In this document: piece after piece, positions 1 through 11,683 of the stretch | Layout: every line of letters starts with the position of its first letter | How positions within the stretch are numbered: position 1 is the first letter of the stretch | DNA from: Dichotomocladium elegans | Lineage: Eukaryota > Mucoromycota > Mucoromycetes > Mucorales > Lichtheimiaceae | NCBI GenBank assembly: GCA_025716815.1 | Contig: JAIXMN010000015.1 | Coordinates: 186,001 to 250,000, forward strand | Direction: 5' to 3' | DNA length: 64,000 nucleotides | The notes under the pieces: model-generated | Seen by the model: only the letters and a program-made list of their open reading frames with translations | Told to the model about the DNA's origin: nothing | Databases searched by the model: none | Translations under genes and position numbers: made by a program

Positions 1-1398
<1,398 letters not shown>

Positions 1399-2177
1399 TT
1401 ATTCTTCAACGTCTTCCCAGTTGGATTCGGTCCATTCGATATCCACGTCGGTTTCGTCAAATTCTCCCGGACTCGGTACAAAGTTGAAGCATTCCTGAAC
1501 ATTCAGATATTGCAGGTGCTGTGCGTGCTGAAGGATGTGGCCAATACCGCGCTCAGTCACTTGCTCGCAGCCTGAGATGTCGATTGATTCAATGTATCTG
1601 CAGTGTTTAGTGAGAGCACATAGCGACGCATCACCAATATGTGTTTTGCCCAGGTTGATTTGGCGCAACTCTTTGAGCGTGGGTAATATCTCTTCCAATA
1701 GGTCATCATCGACAACACGGCCCAAAGTATTCAGTGACAGGAAGCGTAAAGGGAGGGACATGATGATCGCTATAAGCGTTTCGCGGTTTCTGCCAAGGAT
1801 TGACATTAATCGAAAAGGTTGCGAGTGGCGTTAATAGCCAACAGATAGACTTACATCTTGCAGAGAGAGAGATCAAGATGTTCAATGAAGCGTGCCTTTT
1901 TGGACAAATCGACGAGGGGTTGATTGAGACTAAGGTCCCAGCGATGTGGAAGGCAATTGAGATCGATCTTGCGCACCTTGGAAGCGTTCTTTGGGCTGAG
2001 GTGGGCAACGAATTTGAAGAGATCGTCGACGGTTTTAAAGTTTGGTGCGATATAAAGAGCAGCCAACGTCGCATGGTGAAGGCTTCGGGATGTCATGTTG
2101 AGAGAGACAATTGTCTTTTGATCATCGCCGACATTCTGAATGACGAGCTGGAGTATTTCACGAGGAAGTTTGTTCAT
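1399..2177 (-). CDS. small F-box / leucine-rich-repeat protein
   Basis: Predicted substrate adaptor of an SCF-type ubiquitin ligase. Exon 1 (1855-2177) begins MNKLPREILQLVIQNV, a typical F-box start. A GTAAGT/GGCAG intron covers 1790-1854, and exon 2 (1399-1789) continues NRETLIAIIM with two or three leucine-rich repeats (LRFLSLNTLG, LRQINLGKTHIGD, IESIDISGCEQVTERG, LQYLNVQEC). Joined length is 237 residues, short for F-box/LRR proteins, with an acidic C-terminus (ETDVDIEWTESNWEDVEE). The ATG at 2175-2177 was chosen because it starts the F-box; upstream in-frame codons do not look coding. A larger F-box/LRR gene at 52.4 kb starts with the nearly identical MN-LPREI. Family call is strong; the substrate is unknown. 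Confidence 0.85.
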
Positions 2178-3361
2178 ATGAATACACAAAGAAAGGAAGA
2201 GTTGGACCTTCCAAAAGAAGAAAAGACAAAAAATTCTGCGCTTCGGCTGTCCGGCAATCAGTAAATCAGCATATATTTTACGTTTCTTGGTTGAGCACAA
2301 CCAAGCCTTCGTTTCTGTTTTGGCTGCTACGCTATCCAGACACACCTGGAGGACGAGCAGTTCTTTTTGGCAAGTGTATGAATAAGGCTCACATTGTGTA
2401 CCTGTCCCAGAACATTCGGGGTTCGGGGAAGCATCCTGAAGATGGATGCCCAGGTAGAATGGCCACGCAACTCCCCTCCGCCCGTCTAGTTAAACCGCGT
2501 GCGGTACTTGGGGAACCCGGATCTGTCTCAGGAACAGGTCGGATCGGAAGCAGTCAGAGATGAATGAATGACGGAGTTGTGCTTGGTAAGTGTAATCGAC
2601 AGGTTGGATGGTCTTGATGTATGCCTCAACAACAGACGTAAGACAGAAGGTCACGAGCTGCGGATCAGGTCATGTCATATGGCGTAAGAGGTGCTTTCAA
2701 AGAACAAAGATGTCGAATGAAAACCCATGTCGTCATTATTTTCAAAGGCCAAGGCGGATGGTACTGCGAAACGTCTGATTTGCTCCGTGCGGCGCACAGT
2801 CTTTCGTCCTGCAGCGTCTGTGGTGGGAGGAACATAAACCCAGAGGAGGAGCTAAGCCTCATCTGCTTTGTTGGCCAAAAACCGACCTGCGTCTGGATGG
2901 CCAGTAGCAAACGGAAGTGCACCCATCAACGGCAGGAGCCTTACCTAATTTGGTGCGAGTGACCTTATTTTGTTGTTGTTGTTGTTGTTTTTGAGCGCGC
3001 CTGTCTACCACCGATCGTCAAAAAGTTAAGCGTAAATCAAAAACAAACCCTTCCTTATCGCAATCCATCAGTTTGTCTTGCACGCGCCCAGACCCAGCAC
3101 GGGTCGTGAGCGAGAGCCGCTTTCCACTTTCTGTCACAGAGAGCCGTGCGCCCCATCATCATCAATTCCAAACCAAACAGGGGCGGTGGGAGGAGAATGC
3201 TGATTTCTGTAAATAGCCAAAAAATAGACCGTTGACCGGCCATTCGCTCAGCATTGGTAATCATGCGCAGGCACAGAAGCCTATAAATACGCTTTGCACC
3301 TAAAGAAAAAAAGGATCTTTTTTATCTTCTCCCCCATCCCCCCCACTCTTCTCTACTGATC
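2178..3361. other. intergenic, divergent promoter region
   Basis: About 1.2 kb between two divergently transcribed genes. Open frames of 70-96 codons on both strands have no recognisable motif or splice structure and read as chance ORFs. A (TTG)n tract lies near 2970-2990. A TATA element near the right end is listed separately. Confidence 0.5.
3282..3289 (+). promoter_or_regulatory. TATA box of the tubby-like gene
   Basis: TATAAATA, 73 nt before the ATG at 3362, followed by a pyrimidine-rich stretch (TCTTCTCCCCC) typical of fungal transcription start regions. The position fits a core promoter; function is inferred. Confidence 0.6.
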
Positions 3362-4918
3362 ATGTCTTCATCGCTCGCAGACGTAACGCATTATACTCTC
3401 TCAACCCATCCCCGCAACCCGTCCATTATTGAGCTCAGAGAAAAGGCTACGGAGAATCTCGCCTACATCAAAATTCGGCACAAGATACCAGAGGGGTATT
3501 CCATCAGCCTTGTGAATCCGAGTACGTTTGTTTCTATGGGCCCAAGTATCCAAGTTTATATTCTGACAAATGTGGGGTGTAGAAAGCTTTGTCCCATTTG
3601 CTGAGTCACAGTCAAAGAATGCGGCTGCGCGGTCCCGATCCATTGTCTTGCGTGAGGGAGCAGTAGGGCCAAATAGCAAAGCAGTCGAAGTGATGTTCAA
3701 CGACTCGTCGTTTTTTGGGTTTGAATGGGCATTTGAATGGGAGAACCAACGATATCGATGGTAACGTATATTAATTCGTTTCCTCCTGTTCCCGTGTCTC
3801 ATGTTTACATGCCCTTGTGACCACATCCAACACCTAATCCCCGCGACGGATCTTCCATAGGGTGCGTGAAAGCCGTATCAGCAGTACGCTGGAATGTCGC
3901 TGTTCACGGAAAACAGGTACAGAGGGAACAAGAAGGGTTGAAAGGAGACCGCGGATTGACACCGCAGAATCTAGGGAACGTATGTGTGGCCATGTATATG
4001 CCTCGAGGGGTCAAGAACGGTTACTTTGGTCTGTTTTCGTTGCTTGGTTTCAACCTCGCGGGTCTCGACAACCGGCGGGGTCTCGAAATGGTCCTGTGTA
4101 TGACGCTCCTCATCCTACTGGACAAGTCAGCGGACACCTCAGCGGCCGGATGGTTCCAGCCCATTAAACGCAACACACCCACGACGACGGACCTCTCGGC
4201 AAAAGAACAGCAGCGATTGGAACGTGAGAATGAACTCAAGCTCCAACAACTGCTTGAGCGCGACCTCAGACGGTCTCAGAAACAAATTGTCCACGATGAC
4301 CAGATCAAAAGCGCTAGCAATTCACCGTCGCACAGTCCCCAGGTCTCGCCCGTTCCGACACCCACCGTCTCTACAGATTATAAATCGTCGCTCAGACATT
4401 CCATCAAACACCTCGATGCCACCGCCACACTTCAGCTACCAAACGCTGCAGCAGCCCCTTACGCCAGTCTTGAATCGCTGTTTGCGCCCATCCCACCGCA
4501 CACACAACAGCAATCAATATCATCAGCCGCAGCACCACCTGCAACAACAACAACAACAACAACAGCAGCCGCAGTACCTGGACCCGTTTCCGCTTCCTCG
4601 CATCATCACCGTCACCATCAACAGCACCAACAGTTGCCACAACCATCCTATGCCGCAGTCCATGATCCACGGTCCTACTACTATTATTACAGCAATACCG
4701 ATGCGATCCAACAGCCACTTCCCAATTCAGCAAGACACAGTAACACTGCCCAACGGCCACGATCCTATAGACGTTTGTCGACCGACGATCAAATCATGCA
4801 GTACTACCAACCGTCCATGCGCGCATATCATCCGTCATCCGGCCTAATTCCATCCCAACAAGAACATCAGCAGCAGAGATATTCAAATGCAAGCGATTAT
4901 TACTACATGTATCGCTAA
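3362..4918 (+). CDS. tubby C-terminal-like domain protein with Q/H/P-rich tail
   Basis: Four exons restore one frame: 3362-3521, 3583-3760, 3861-3916 and 3975-4918, joined by introns of 61, 100 and 58 nt, giving 445 residues. The first ~200 residues form a conserved-looking globular domain with a W/F-rich strand pattern (FGFEWAFEWENQRYRW, then GYFGLFSLLGFNLAGLDNRRG and LEMVLCMTLLILLDK). I associate this pattern with the tubby C-terminal-like proteins common in Mucoromycota; that is memory of the family, not a search. The rest is low complexity: a charged helix (EQQRLERENELKLQQLLERDLRR), then Ser/Pro, poly-Thr, His/Gln and Tyr runs ending DYYYMYR. The 58-nt third intron is the key splice, since without it the conserved C-terminal half falls out of frame. 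Function unknown; membrane-associated or regulatory by analogy with tubby folds. Confidence 0.75.
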
Positions 4919-5807
4919 GAACGCAAGCGGCAATCGCGTCATCGTTTCCCATCGTTCCCCCTTCCCCCCCAAAAAAAAACACCACATATGCAAAAGAATA
5001 TATATATACGTATAATTATGCTCTTCCTCCTCCTGATTTCATTTTAGGAGAACGAATTTTCATGCGCGCAAAACAGAGAGAGAAAGAGAGACAGAGAGGA
5101 GAAAGGAGGCCCTTTTGTTTGTATTTATGGTTTGAGGACCAAATTGTAATAGAATTGTATATAAACGGGATGGCGTCTATTTACGCCGTTGAATCGGCGC
5201 TGAGGTGAATGTAAAGTAACCACGGCCAAGGTCGGCTCAAGAGCTGCTACCATGATCACATGTTTCCTCAGCAGCATTAAGTAGCAGAACGGCATCGGAG
5301 GGAACATGGTGGGGGGAGGGGCTGGAAAGGACATACGCGTATACGCACAGACGATACATGTAATATCCACAGCTCTGTTGTACACCCGAAATTTTTCGGA
5401 AGAAGACACGGCGATTATCAACCGAACAGAGATAGCTGCCATGGTCACGCATATTGTCATCTAGAGAAGTGAAAATGCGCAGGATATCTATGCAACTAGA
5501 CGGTCGTATAAGACGTTTGAGAACGGTCATGCGGATACTACGAGTACCCTCAGAATGGACGACAAGGTACTTATACATACCATTGCAGCTGATCGCTTTT
5601 CCTCGTGTTGTGTCGGCGACGATATACCCCCAACAGAGAGGTGTAGATGTAGAGTAGAGTCGGCTAGCGCAGGTCGAGATCGTCTTGAGAGCTATGGACA
5701 AGGCTTCTGAATATCAAAGCAAGAAAGCAGAGAAGAGAACGATAAATCGACATTGATGTGTGTTCCTGAGTTATTGGCACAATGAACTTTTTTTTAGTGC
5801 GGATGTC

Positions 5808-5845
<38 letters not shown>

Positions 5846-5987
5846 CCCCTCCGCCTTAGGTCACGAGCATTTCACACTCAAGACCGAGTGAGAAGCTTGT
5901 CAAAAATAGGAACACGCTCTCTCTCTCTCTTTTTCCCCACCTTCCCCTCTTGTTGCACCCGCGCTCTTATTTTTCTTCCCACATACA
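4919..5987. other. intergenic with CT microsatellite
   Basis: About 1.07 kb. It contains a TA-rich run (5000-5015), a GA-rich run (5075-5105), a long (CT)n array and a second CT run near 5917-5930 just before the lipase start. A minus-strand open frame of 154 codons (5237-5701) shows no domain or plausible codon pattern and is probably chance. Confidence 0.5.
5811..5843. repeat. (CT)n microsatellite
   Basis: Perfect (TC)n dinucleotide array of about 33 nt, 145 nt upstream of the lipase ATG. On the coding strand it is a pyrimidine tract in the promoter region; similar shorter CT runs occur at 5917-5930 and in an intron at about 6591-6611. Confidence 0.9.
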
Positions 5988-7275
5988 ATGAGCACCGTTA
6001 CTGTTATTGAGGAATGGATCAAGACTTCTGATGGCCATGAGATCTTCACAAAGACCTGGAAGCCTGTTGGCGAGACGGTTGCTCAAGTAGTGTATGTTGC
6101 GCTCGCGGCCAACCTGGAAAAAGAAGGATTCCTCCTTTATCCTGACTGCAAGGTTTAACAAAACTGACGGAAACACTTTAGCTTAGTCCACGGTTTTGGT
6201 GAGCATATTGGACGTTACGACCGCCTCTGCCGAGCATTTGGAGAGCATGGTATTCTGAGCTATGGATTCGATCAGCGTGGTTTCGGTCAGACGGGCAAGC
6301 GGGCACAAGACTATGGCAATAACCATGGGTAAAAAAAAAAAACAAAGACCGAAAAACAATGGGACCTAGAATGATTCCCTCCGCCTCTTTTTTCCCCGAG
6401 ACTGACATGATTCAACTTGTCAAGCTACAATACAGCTTTATCCGACATTAACAGTGCCATTCTCCGTGTTAAAAAGAACGCCCCAGCGCTGCCGCTGATT
6501 TTGATGGGGCACAGTATGGTAAGAAGGGAAAAGACAGTGCCTGCGGGGCGGAGAAATTCACGTGAATGAAACCGGACCTAATATGCTATTTCTCTCTCTC
6601 TCTCTCTCTTCAGGGAGGTGGATTGATCCTCAACTTGCTCGCCAGGCGCGAAAAGTACGAAGGTGTGAAGTCTGTGCGTGCGGCTATTGCATCTGCGCCT
6701 CTCGTCACACTGTCGATGCCCGTCTCGCCTTTCCGCTATTACCCTCTCATGATTGCGTCCAAAATAATCCCTAGCTTTGTCATTCAGATCGGATTGAATC
6801 CGGCCGGAATTAGTACAGACCCTGCTGAGGTCGAGATTTACAAGGCCGATCCGCTAATCCATGATTACTCTACTCTTGCCTCGGGTACTAAAGAAGAAGA
6901 ACCAGAAAAACCCGACCGAGGATGACTAAAATTTTGTTTCAGTGAATGGATTTTTGGACGCAGGAAAGGACCTCTTGGACCTTGCGCCCAAGATTACCAC
7001 GCCTGTGTTATACTCCCATGGTGACGCTGATCCCATCAACGACTGCAAGGGCACACAGCAGGTGTTCAAGTTGAGCAACAACCCCAAATCAGAAATGAAG
7101 GTCTGGCCTGGCCTTTTTCATGAATGTATGTGAAAAAAAAAAGACCCAAGTGGTGGATTGCTCTCTTGTTAACAAGCAGGAAATAGTGCACCAGGAGAAG
7201 CCCGCAGCACGAGAGCAGGTCACGCAGTGCTACATTGAATGGATCAAATCCCATCTCGGGGAGCCTCAGGAATAG
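5988..7275 (+). CDS. monoacylglycerol lipase-like alpha/beta hydrolase
   Basis: Serine hydrolase of the monoglyceride lipase family, releasing fatty acid and glycerol from monoacylglycerols. Six exons: 5988-6091, 6182-6328, 6425-6518, 6614-6884, 6943-7125 and 7187-7275, giving 295 residues, normal for the family. Landmarks: oxyanion segment LVHGFGEHIGRY (~37-48), lid-side DQRGFGQTG, nucleophile elbow GHSMGGG (Ser ~114), acid SHGDADP (Asp ~235) and catalytic FHE (His ~265). All three catalytic residues are present. The last intron is informative: a GTATGT donor and an AATAG acceptor at 7185-7186 restore FHELHQEK, matching the usual HE.H(N/Q)E end; the closer CAG acceptor would hit a stop. Mammalian MGLL and yeast Yju3 are family relatives. 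Cytosolic or lipid-droplet location is inferred from the family. Confidence 0.93.
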
Positions 7276-7595
7276 CTATAAGGACCTTATACTACTCTCA
7301 TCATAGTACATCTTGATACCGCAGTAAACGTGGTTATGACGCAACCATACGTTGTAATTCCCTTCAGGCGACGCAGGCACGGATATAAAACTTTAGTTGT
7401 ATCTGGAATGTGGGGGTATCATGAAAGAGGGGCTCAAGCGATCGAAATGAGGTGTTGGGGGGGGGAAGTGAGGCTGGTAACTTTTTCTAACTCCCCACCC
7501 CCAATTGCCTTTTAAGTATGTCTCACTCGTCTTCTACCTTTTTTTTTTTCTCTTTAATGCCTCTTTAGTGGTATTGCTACCGGCCCTTTCTTCTC
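7276..7595. other. intergenic between lipase and DUF202 gene
   Basis: 320 bp with a poly-G tract (~7456-7466) and a poly-T tract (~7540-7551). An upstream ATG at 7518 opens a 16-codon frame that ends in TAG just before the chosen DUF202 start. It could be a short upstream ORF or part of a 5' exon. Confidence 0.4.
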
Positions 7596-8183
7596 ATGCC
7601 ACACTTCCTCAAAATTCTGACATTCCCGGATCTTCCGCTTCTTGTTCCCAATACGGGTAGCATTGCCCGCGACATGGTAATGCTCCATCGTCCAAATGAG
7701 TGTTGAATGCCTTGTGGAACTGACCAGCCGATTTTTTTTTTGACGTAGCTGGCCAATGAGCGCAACTTTCTGATCTTCTTCAAGCTTTCCTGCACTCTTG
7801 TTGTTCTTGGTATGTATACCGAAAACGTATGCATAGGCGCATACAATGAATAAAGGCTGACTGTCGGCTCCCAAAACATCGTTTGTTGATTAGGATTCAC
7901 GGTCTTGTTAAAGTTTCGATTGCCAGACGAAAAGGACGACACGGGAGAAGAAAACAGGAGCTCACTCGATACATCACCCATTGGCTATTGTTTCATTGCA
8001 ATCGGCTTCACCTCTCTCATTGTCAGTATCGCCAAGTACTTTGTGACACAACGACTGCTGATCCGCAAGATCAATTTTATCCGCACCGGCTGGTGGGCCT
8101 TGATGGTCGTCACCTCTATCTTCTGCCTGGCATGCGCTGTCATGATCCTGGCTATCATCGATGCCAGACTATTTACCCAGTAA
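7596..8183 (+). CDS. DUF202-domain integral membrane protein
   Basis: Small membrane protein of the DUF202 family, the fold also found at the C-terminus of yeast VTC polyphosphate polymerase subunits. Exons 7596-7676, 7749-7809 and 7894-8183 join to 143 residues. The family hallmark LANERNFLIFFKLSCTLVV starts exon 2 (Asn-Glu-Arg followed by the first membrane helix). FTVLLKFRLPDE, a second helix (GYCFIAIGFTSLIVSI) and a third (WWALMVVTSIFCLACAVMIL) follow. Three transmembrane segments and a short cytosolic N-terminus fit the family. I chose the ATG at 7596 because the upstream frame is closed by TAG without splicing; a 5' exon from the ATG at 7518 is possible. Vacuolar or other endomembrane location is inferred from VTC-like relatives. 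Confidence 0.85.
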
Positions 8184-8482
8184 ACGATTCTGGCGAAAAA
8201 AAAATGTTTTTCTTTTCTCTTCACCGCATCGCAGAGGTGGTGACCATCGACCAGTTCTCCTCCCCCCCCTTGTATACCCCCTCCCCCGTTACACACACAT
8301 ACACAACAGACCTAATTGCAAGTTGCATCATCCTGCGAGCGATGATGCATGTATATATTTGACAAGCGTAATATTAAAAGCAGGACTTATTGTACAAAAT
8401 GTGTGTATATGTATGTGTGTCATCAAGGTGCGAAAGGGTGAATAACAGGTAAAAAGCGGTATCGTTCCTATACTAAATTCGG
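8184..8482. other. convergent 3' intergenic spacer
   Basis: About 300 bp between two convergent genes. AT-rich with a (TG/TA) stretch near 8400-8425; it should hold both 3' ends. Nothing else seen. Confidence 0.4.
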
Positions 8483-10618
8483 TTAAAACTCAAATTCGCT
8501 ACGGAATTGGTTGATGTCGAAGCCAGCCTTCGCCTTGCTTGCAAGGTCTTCTCGTCCCTAAGATGAATATATCAAATAGGCAGATTGTTAATCCATCGAT
8601 CACCTGAATAGCCCAGACAGACACACGTACCATCATGACAAATGTCTTGCGGAGCATTTCCCACAGATTGCTGGACACATTGACACCTTCATCGCCTCCC
8701 TGCCGCTTGTGCATCGAAAGGCCAGTGAGGAGATGCTCTGCTGCTTCCTTATAGCATCCAATATTGATGCAGCTGACACCAAGATTGTACCGTGCACGCA
8801 CAAAGGAGGGATGTAGCTCTAATGCCTTATGGTATGCATCGATTGCTTCTTCGGAACGGCCATTGTTGGCAAGCGTAGCACCCAGTCGATTCCACAAAAG
8901 ATAATCCTACCGTATTTCGTGACATCATCAGAAACTGTGGTTTTTCTTATCTCCAGACAAATACTTACATCAGGACGGCCCTTCAGTGCGGCAAAGAAGC
9001 AATCCACAGCCTTATCCAGGTCACCACTGCCGTAGAACAGGACGCCTAGTCCAACCTGGACATCAGGATCCATGAGCTGACCGTCTGGCGCCTGTCGCGC
9101 AGCCGACAGGAATAGGTCCGTGACACGGTTGTGGAGCTCAAAGGGCGTTGCTGGAGCGGATGATATGTTGGGATCCACAAGGCCTGGATACTTGGCAGCC
9201 ATCCATCGCTCCAGGGTCTGGTAGGCTGCATGGTCATATGATTCGTTCATGTAGCTCACTGCGAGAGACATCATGGCCGAGAAGTTTTTCTCATCCACCT
9301 CGACAGCTTTCTCGAGCGCCCTAATCGCAGGCTCTTCCTTCTCGTTCTGCGCTTGCACATTTCCGAGGTGCATCCATGCTTCCGAGTTGAGCGGGTCCTT
9401 TTGTACCACTGCTTCAAAAGCCAATGCGATCTCGCTGAGGCTGTTGGAGCCTTCGTTCATCATGCGCATGCCTTCACCCATGGGATCTTTGTGTTCGAGA
9501 TAGGGATTCACAACCTCGAATACATACTCGCCCAGATCAGGCTTGTAGATCGCAGGATCGTTCCTGAAATTGCCAAACTCTTCCTCCCAGTTGTCATCTT
9601 CATTCACCATCTGGTCGCGGATGTCCTGCCATACGTTTTCAAACTGTTCGAACATTGCCGGGTCCTGCGCCGCTGCCGCCTCTTCGATCTTCTTCGCAAT
9701 CTCCTCATCCGTTTCCGTCGGCTTGGCATCAAACGCAGCAAACTGATCCTCCCATGCTGTGTTGCCTTCCAGTTCCACCGTGCGTCCTTTGCCCTTGTCC
9801 TGCTGCAATGCAAAGTCGCTCGCCCAATCAAAATGCCGCTCAAAGGCTTGTTCAAACTCGGCCCGCTGTTGCGGATTCATGTGTACCATGTCAGGGTGGT
9901 TCATGAATTCCTCACGCCAAACTATCAAAGGACAAACCACCCCCCCGCCCGCGGATGAATGATCAGCTCGACGGTGTTCTAGAAGCTCTTTTTTTTTTGC
10001 CCAAATGCAATCAATAGACTTACCGGAAGCATTCATGGATGGACCGGCCGCCGCCCTGCTCTCCTGGAATGCTCTTTCCATGGCCTTTTCCTCCTCGGGT
10101 GTTATTTCCCAGAGACGCGGTCCTTGATGTTGGAATTCAGATGCCCATCCGCTCCTGCCACTGCGTACCGCATCCAACTCGCGCTGTAACTCGGAGAACT
10201 CAAAGGCACGATTCCCGACCATGTTCGGGCCCGGCCCGGTGGCCGGTCGCTGATGCTGCTCCTGGCCAAAGAACTCGTTTACCATATTGTCCTCTTGTCG
10301 GAACCCCTGGCGAGTAGATCGGATCTGTGGGACAAAAGTGTTCGTCAGCACCGCTGACGACGAATCCTCTTCAAAATAAAGCTTTACCGTTGAAGGACCC
10401 GCTGGGCTCTGCGAGGGACCAGCGATCCGATCCTAATGAACAAAAGAAATAAAGAAACAGGTAAATGGTATTAGCATACTCCCAACACCCCCTATCTCAT
10501 CCTTTTGCTCTCTTTAGACACACACTTGTTGAAGCGATCGATCTTGACCAAATTGTTTGAGCATCTGCGACATTGGGTTGGCACCCGCAGAACAACTAGC
10601 ATCACCGGCGAAGGACAT
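8483..10618 (-). CDS. PEX5: peroxisomal targeting signal 1 receptor Pex5
   Basis: Cytosolic import receptor that binds C-terminal PTS1 (SKL-type) signals and delivers cargo to the Pex13/Pex14 docking complex. Six exons from right to left: 10526-10618, 10388-10432, 10024-10324, 8969-9921, 8631-8906 and 8483-8557, giving 580 residues. The start MSFAGDASCSAGANPM includes the conserved N-terminal Cys (residue 9), the site used in other species for monoubiquitin-dependent recycling. Five WxxxF/WxxEF Pex14-binding motifs follow: WASEF, WREEF, WASDF, WEDQF and WEEEF. The C-terminal half holds TPR repeats, e.g. SEAWMHLGNVQAQNEKE, LWNRLGATLANNGRSEE and VRARYNLGVSCINIGCYKE. The last exon encodes GREDLASKAKAGFDINQF. 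Length and architecture match fungal Pex5 closely. Confidence 0.96.
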
Positions 10619-11683
10619 TATTATTATATTTAGGATGAATGGTAGAAAACCAAAAAATAAGAGCGGGGTCGGTTGGTTTTGTTCATTTGTCAGCGCTGTG
10701 CTGGATATGGGAAGCCCGATTTTCTTTTTTATTTTTGCATGTGTCATACGAATTGCTACCCATCAGCCCCCAGCCCGACACACTTTGTTTTGGTGGTGGT
10801 GGCCGGGATAGGGTGGTTGCCTCTTCACTCGGCTCCCCTATATTGTCTGTTTGCAGTCAAAAGATGACCTAATACATCAGCAGGGCCAGACTGGAACATG
10901 GAGGGAGATTTTCGAATCAAATTTGCATATTTGCGTTCGATAGAGCCAATTTATGCGTGTAGTAAGCCCGATGAACATACGTGTGATGTGAGGGATAAGA
11001 GATTATCACCATGTTTTCACATAGGCAAGCTGTATTACCCCTCTGCCCTCTTCACCCTTTAGGCCTCGCGGCAATTTCATAGGCAAAGCTATTTTCACAT
11101 CCCGCGAAGCAGATCCGATTCAATGTTTTGCCGTATAAGGATGCCCGACGAAACTTTTTGCATTGTATGGTTTCTCAGTTAATCGAACGCCAGGTAAGCC
11201 GATCCATTATTTTCATCTTCAGCCTGATAGGTTCTTCCTGTTTTGCGGGGTGACATCTTCTGTTATTGCATGAATGCAACAACTCACTCTTTGCGCGCCA
11301 ACCTCCCCTGTGATAACCCGCCAAAAGACGCAATTCAAACTTTTTGACTGGACGATTCCATGTGTTGGAATGCTGCATAAAGAACGAGAAAAAAAACCCT
11401 TGATTCTCTCTCTCTATATGAATGTACTTAAAACGATGCTGGATTTTACTCATTTCTTTCATAACATCTTAACCAAAAAAAAACCAGGTTATGGTCAATC
11501 TTCCATAATGGATTACTTTTACAAAACATCCACCCTGTTCTCGGGTGTGGACAACAACTCTTATGCAAAAAAGTAAAAAAAAAAAAAAACTTCACCAAGA
11601 AGGGATCATGAGCAAAGATCTCATTTTCCTTTTAATGCCATAGCACCGAAGAAACCCGTGGTGATTCGCGTAGACAGGTGGAT
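10619..11683. other. divergent intergenic region
   Basis: About 1.07 kb between Pex5 and the Gln-rich gene. Contains a (TGG)n run near 10790-10803, a poly-A run (11574-11589) and several 60-100-codon open frames without motifs. No RNA gene recognised. The 5' UTR of the Gln-rich gene should begin here. Confidence 0.4.

Noticed and set aside
5237..5701. 154-codon minus-strand open frame upstream of the lipase
   Set aside because: No motif, no splice partner, irregular composition, and it lies in a promoter-like intergenic region.
9353..9958. 201-codon plus-strand frame inside the Pex5 gene
   Set aside because: Antisense shadow of an unambiguous Pex5 exon with WxxxF and TPR motifs.
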